This document shows, one piece after another, positions 54,605-58,462 of a stretch of 58,462 nucleotides of DNA (position 1 is its first letter; each line of letters begins with the position of its first letter). The position numbers and the translations under genes were made by a program. This stretch comes from Prochlorococcus sp. AG-418-I21 (GTDB lineage: Bacteria; Cyanobacteriota; Cyanobacteriia; PCC-6307; Cyanobiaceae). Under the pieces are notes generated by a model that was not told the DNA's origin, did no database searches, and saw only the letters and a list, made by a program, of their open reading frames with translations. The stretch lies in contig QCMA01000005.1 of NCBI GenBank assembly GCA_003214115.1, positions 1 through 58,462 on the forward strand. The letters are read 5' to 3'.

Positions 54605-56091
54605 AACAAGTATCAATTATTTTCCCGAATCAACTTTTTAGAGAAAGCCCAATATTAAAAATAAATTGTGAAGTTTTGATTTTGGAAGACTCATTATTTT
54701 TTGGAAATGATAAATTTCATAAATTAATTAACCATAAAAATAAGTTAGTTTTTCATAGAGCATCTATGCTTGCTTATAAAAATTATTTAGAAATATCTGG
54801 CTTTAAAGTTTTATATGTTGAAAACAAGAATAATGTTTCTACAGATGATTACTTATCGGAATTTATTAAAAATAAATATCAGAAAATAAATCTCATTGAC
54901 CCTCATGATTTTTTAATAATGAAGAGGATTAATAATTTTGTTGTAAGTAATAATTTAGCTTTAAATATTTTGCCTTCTCCTATGTTTATGAGCAGTGAAG
55001 ATTTAAAAGATTTATTTGCATCAAATCCAAAAAAACCTCTTATGGGGAGATTTTATGAGAATCAAAGAAAGAGCCAAAAGATATTAGTTAATCCTGATGA
55101 TACACCTGAAGGGGGTAAATGGAGTTTCGATGAAATGAACAGAAAAAAATTACCAAAAAAAATAACCATACCCGATACACCTAAATTACAAAAAAATAAA
55201 TTTGTAGTTAATGCAGAAAGGTCATTAGCCAATTTTGATATTGAGTTTATTGGAGAAAGTAATAACTTTTTATATCCAACTAATTTTGAAGAGGCAGATG
55301 AATGGTTAAATGATTTTTTTAAACATAGATTTTTCTTATTTGGAGATTATGAGGATGCTATTTCTAAAGAAAATTCTTTTTTATGGCACAGTTTACTTTC
55401 TCCTCTTTTAAATAGCGGCTTATTAACCCCAGATCTAGTAGTAAATAAAGCATTACTTTTTGCAAAAAATAATAATGTTCCTATTAACTCTTTAGAGGGT
55501 TTTATTCGTCAAATTATTGGATGGAGAGAATTTATTTGCCTCGTCTATAAAAAGTACGGAACAAAGATGCGAAATAGTAATTTTTGGAATTTTGAAGATA
55601 AGCCAATTCCAAAATCTTTTTATCAAGGAAATACAGGAATTGAGCCGGTAGACGTTGTTATCAAAAATATTATTAAATATGGTTATTGTCACCATATTGA
55701 GAGGTTAATGATTATTGGTAACTTTATGCTTCTATGTAGAATTCACCCCAATCAAGTTTATAAATGGTTTATGGAAATGTTTATTGATTCCTATGATTGG
55801 GTTATGGTCCCAAATGTTTACGGAATGAGTCAGTTTAGTGATGGAGGTATCTTTTCAACAAAACCATATATATCAAGCTCTAATTATGTAAAAAAAATGT
55901 CTAATTTTAAAAGTGGCCCTTGGTGTGAAATATGGGATGGCTTATTTTGGAAATTTATTAAAGATAATGAAAGCTTTTTTAGAAAGCAATATCGTCTGGC
56001 AATGTTAACGAGAAATCTCGATAAAATGTCAGAGGAAAAATTAAGTAATCACTTAAAAACAGCCGATAAATTTTTAAGAGATATTCAATAA
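54601..56091 (+). CDS. FeS-BCP-type photolyase/cryptochrome lacking the Fe-S cysteine pair
   Basis: Prokaryotic (6-4)-photolyase-like protein (496 residues): N-terminal domain [20 protein letters not shown], then the FAD domain with [60 protein letters not shown] and [11 protein letters not shown]. Characterised members bind a [4Fe-4S] cluster through four Cys, including a C-x2-C close to the last of these. Here that segment is shortened ([17 protein letters not shown]) with only Cys442. The Fe-S cluster is probably absent. Confidence 0.82.
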   Translation: MKQVSIIFPNQLFRESPILKINCEVLILEDSLFFGNDKFHKLINHKNKLVFHRASMLAYKNYLEISGFKVLYVENKNNVSTDDYLSEFIKNKYQKINLIDPHDFLIMKRINNFVVSNNLALNILPSPMFMSSEDLKDLFASNPKKPLMGRFYENQRKSQKILVNPDDTPEGGKWSFDEMNRKKLPKKITIPDTPKLQKNKFVVNAERSLANFDIEFIGESNNFLYPTNFEEADEWLNDFFKHRFFLFGDYEDAISKENSFLWHSLLSPLLNSGLLTPDLVVNKALLFAKNNNVPINSLEGFIRQIIGWREFICLVYKKYGTKMRNSNFWNFEDKPIPKSFYQGNTGIEPVDVVIKNIIKYGYCHHIERLMIIGNFMLLCRIHPNQVYKWFMEMFIDSYDWVMVPNVYGMSQFSDGGIFSTKPYISSSNYVKKMSNFKSGPWCEIWDGLFWKFIKDNESFFRKQYRLAMLTRNLDKMSEEKLSNHLKTADKFLRDIQ

Positions 56092-56195
56092 ATTAAGAGT
56101 AAAACCTGCAATTGTTCTTGAAAAATTAAAAGAATATTATGTTATGAAGAAATATTAAGTACGGATGTTAATTTAGAAAAAATTAGATTTATCTA

Positions 56196-56375
56196 ATGGA
56201 AATTGGAACACTTTTTTTAAAAAGTAATTCGACGGGAATCATCACTTTTTCTGAATTAGATTGGATAACTACCCATCAATCTAATTTCACTAGGTTGGAG
56301 GAATCCATGGCAATTAAATTAGGCAGAATGCTTGATGCAGGACATATCAATATTGGTTGCCGTTTGAAATCCTGA
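56196..56375 (+). CDS. Small protein (59 aa), unknown
   Basis: ATG start; MEIGTLFLKSNSTGIITFSE, then LDWITTHQSNFTRLEESMAI and LGRMLDAGHINIGCRLKS. It has a small mixed alpha-beta look, without a recognised domain. Between the photolyase-related gene and rsmB. Confidence 0.6.
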   Translation: MEIGTLFLKSNSTGIITFSELDWITTHQSNFTRLEESMAIKLGRMLDAGHINIGCRLKS

Positions 56376-56394
56376 ATAAGTTTTTATTTTAATA

Positions 56395-56538
56395 ATGAAG
56401 TATCAAAAAGAGAAAAAGATATTTTTTCGGGAAAGAATCCATTCTTTAAATATCTTTCTTTTTTTAGGATTTAATCTTTCACTTATTTCTATCTTAGGTT
56501 TTATTTGGTTTAATTCTGCAATTGAAAAAGTAGTTTAA
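56395..56538 (+). CDS. Small membrane protein (47 aa), unknown
   Basis: ATG 19 bases after the previous stop. Basic N-terminus (KYQKEKKIFFRERIHS) then a hydrophobic helix (IFLFLGFNLSLISILGFIWF) and a short tail. The positive-inside pattern supports a real membrane peptide. No function known. Confidence 0.55.
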   Translation: MKYQKEKKIFFRERIHSLNIFLFLGFNLSLISILGFIWFNSAIEKVV

Positions 56539-56589
56539 ATTTTTGAATTTTTTGTATATTAAAGTTATCTCTAAAAAATTAATTTTATT

Positions 56590-57906
56590 TTGAGCATAGG
56601 ATATTTACAAAGAAAGGCAGCTTGGGAAATTTTATTAAAAGTTAGTTCTGGTGATTTTTCTGATCATGCTCTTGAAAAGGTTTTAAAAAATTATCAATTT
56701 AATCCTCTTGATATAGCTTTTATTACGGAATTATCTTTTGGATGCATAAGGTATAGAAAATTTCTTGATCTTTGGACGGATCATACATCAAAAATTACTC
56801 ATAAAAAGCAGCCTCCAAAGTTAAGGTGGCTTCTACATATAGGTTTGTATCAACTATTAAAAATGGATAAAATCCCCTTCCCTGCTGCTATTTCAACCAC
56901 TGTAGAGGTAGCTAAAAAAACAGATTTAAGTGGTTTAGCGGGAACTGTAAATGCGATATTGAGAAATGCATCAAGAAAATTAGAACAAAAAATTTTTCCG
57001 GAATTATCTTCTGATAGAAAAGAAACAATTTCATATCTTGAATCATTCCCATTATGGCTTGTGAAGGATATTTATAAATGGGTTGGCAATAGTGAGGGTG
57101 AAAATATCATTAAGGCATTTAATAAAAAACCATCAATTGATTTGAGAATTAACCAATTAAAAACTAATTTAGATAAATTTTTGAAAGTACTTCATGAAAA
57201 TAAAATTGATGCTGAAATTATTAAAGATTTAGATAATGGAATTACTTTAAAATCTAATCCAAGATCTATAAAAAATTTACCAGGATATAGTGATGGACTT
57301 TGGACAATTCAAGATAGATCTTCTCAGTGGATAGCACCTCTCTTAAATCCAAAAGAAGGTGAAAAGATTTTAGATGCTTGTGCAGCTCCAGGAAGTAAGT
57401 CTACCCACCTAGCAGAATTAACAAATGATAGTGTTGAAATCATTGCCGTAGATAGATCAGCAAAAAGATTGAAAATACTGCAATCAAATTTAGAAAGGTT
57501 AAATTTGAAATCTGTTAATACCCTTAAGGCTGATGCAACAAATTTGATTGAATTAAATCCAAGGTTTATATCTTATTTTGATAAGATTTTATTAGATGCT
57601 CCATGCTCAGGCATTGGAACTCTTTCCAGGAATCCAGATTCTAGATGGTCTTTAAGTAAAGAAAAAATAAAATCTTTAACTTTATTACAGGAAAAACTTT
57701 TGGAGAGTGTTTTCCCTCTTTTGAAAAAAGAGGGCACTTTAGTTTATTCAACTTGTACTATTTGTCCCGATGAAAATAATCTATTAATTGAACGATTTAT
57801 TGAAAAAAACAAAACTTTAAAATTGGTTAGCCAAAAGCAAATTTTACCTAGCTTAGATTATCCCGGTGATGGATTTTATTCTGCCATAATTTCTTATGAA
57901 TCTTAA
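56590..57906 (+). CDS. rsmB: 16S rRNA (cytosine-967-C5)-methyltransferase
   Basis: N-terminal NusB-like domain (residues 1-130; KAAWEILLKVSSGDFSDHAL) and C-terminal Rossmann methylase. SAM motif DACAAPGSKSTHLAEL, catalytic Cys in LLDAPCSGIGTLSRNPD and YSTCTICPDENN. TTG start. 438 residues. Confidence 0.94.
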   Translation: MSIGYLQRKAAWEILLKVSSGDFSDHALEKVLKNYQFNPLDIAFITELSFGCIRYRKFLDLWTDHTSKITHKKQPPKLRWLLHIGLYQLLKMDKIPFPAAISTTVEVAKKTDLSGLAGTVNAILRNASRKLEQKIFPELSSDRKETISYLESFPLWLVKDIYKWVGNSEGENIIKAFNKKPSIDLRINQLKTNLDKFLKVLHENKIDAEIIKDLDNGITLKSNPRSIKNLPGYSDGLWTIQDRSSQWIAPLLNPKEGEKILDACAAPGSKSTHLAELTNDSVEIIAVDRSAKRLKILQSNLERLNLKSVNTLKADATNLIELNPRFISYFDKILLDAPCSGIGTLSRNPDSRWSLSKEKIKSLTLLQEKLLESVFPLLKKEGTLVYSTCTICPDENNLLIERFIEKNKTLKLVSQKQILPSLDYPGDGFYSAIISYES

Positions 57907-57915
57907 AAATATAAT

Positions 57916-58462
57916 TTATTTTTTAATTGGAATTTTATAAATATCAGATATGAAATTCTTCCATAAATAAGCTGCATTCCCACTAGATAATTCAGATTCC
58001 TTGTTATCGTCGTAACCTATCCAGATCCCTGTTGTAAGGTTATCTATGGAACCAATAAACCAGAGATCTTTATTTCCATCAGATGTTCCTGTTTTCCCAT
58101 AAATTTTCTTTCCTTCTATAGAGGCTGCTTTTGAAGTGCCTTCTTTTACAGATTTTTCAAGAAGTTTATTTATTTTCTTGTTTATTTTTAAATCTAATAT
58201 TTTCTTGGAAATAGATTTGTTTTCCCAAATAGGTTGTTTTTTAAATGATTCTATTTTTTCTATGATTTCAGGGCTTTGAATCTTCCCATTATTGTTTATT
58301 GCAGAATATGCATTTGTGATATTTAAAAGATTATCTCCGTAAGCGCCAATAGCTAATGATGGGAATTCCTCAAACTCTTGCTCGTAACCTAGTCCAAATG
58401 AATTCGCTAAATTAATAATGTTTTTTAAGCCAATTTTTTTTGTTATTGATATTGGAACGATA
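57916..58462 (-). CDS. Class A penicillin-binding protein, C-terminal part (runs off the window)
   Basis: The minus-strand frame ends at 57916 and has no start within the window. It includes EGKKIYGKTGTSDGNKDLWF, the KTGT active-site motif of the transpeptidase, with YGDNLLNITNAYSAINNNGK upstream of it. Convergent with rsmB, 9 bases apart. The N-terminal glycosyltransferase region, if any, lies outside the window. Confidence 0.88.
   Translation of the reverse strand, partial: IVPISITKKIGLKNIINLANSFGLGYEQEFEEFPSLAIGAYGDNLLNITNAYSAINNNGKIQSPEIIEKIESFKKQPIWENKSISKKILDLKINKKINKLLEKSVKEGTSKAASIEGKKIYGKTGTSDGNKDLWFIGSIDNLTTGIWIGYDDNKESELSSGNAAYLWKNFISDIYKIPIKK

Overview
The window looks like chromosomal DNA of a high-light-adapted Prochlorococcus or a very close relative. 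The evidence is the very low GC content, short intergenic gaps, many TTG/GTG starts, and marine picocyanobacterial gene pairs such as pipX-pipY-sepF-proC, recO-hpf-lipB and rpsD-yidD-murE, with many small proteins of unknown function. No ribosomal RNA operon, CRISPR array, integrase or transposase was seen.

Layout. 1-11.3 kb is an accessory-like stretch: a proline iminopeptidase, a photolyase, tenA and thiD (thiamine), then many short genes on both strands, several of them small proteins that look like antibiotic-biosynthesis-monooxygenase (ABM) or related ferredoxin-like folds. It ends at tRNA-Thr and tRNA-Tyr (11.49-11.66 kb). A degenerate copy of the 3' half of the tRNA-Thr lies about 130 bp past the tRNA's 3' end. 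11.7-35.4 kb is mostly housekeeping: aroQ, miaE, cobI, der, an EcfT/CbiQ-like transporter protein, pipX, pipY, sepF, proC, a glycosyltransferase, recO, a DeoC-like protein without the Schiff-base lysine, hpf, lipB, an acyl-CoA synthetase, pdhC, queA, a sulfur amino-acid block (cysK and two trans-sulfuration enzymes), rpsD, yidD, murE and an SDR.

35.5-45.1 kb is the unusual part. Six minus-strand genes overlap or nearly touch, and one gene diverges from them. In transcription order they encode: an SSB-like protein with three helix-turn-helix-like repeats inserted between the OB-fold-like head and a DIPF tail; a 1001-residue fusion of an SNF2-type helicase with an Rrp8-like methyltransferase; three proteins made almost wholly of 9, 5 and 7 of the same ~47-residue repeats; and a membrane-anchored HExxH metallopeptidase, whose start overlaps the stop of the preceding gene. 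The divergent gene carries two more repeats and a long charged tail. Its promoter region has an 11-bp inverted repeat on both sides. I know of no described system with this composition; a DNA- or RNA-targeting defence, plasmid-like or regulatory role is inference only.

45.1-58.5 kb returns to ordinary genes: a class-V aminotransferase, an ArsM-like methyltransferase, a DUF4278 peptide under a probable glutamine riboswitch, a NifU-like protein, mqo, lepA, a peptide-ABC permease, a TrmH-type methylase, a four-gene photolyase-associated cluster (DCC protein, TIGR03643, DUF2256, FeS-BCP-like photolyase that appears to have lost its Fe-S cysteines), rsmB, and the 3' end of a penicillin-binding protein cut by the window edge.
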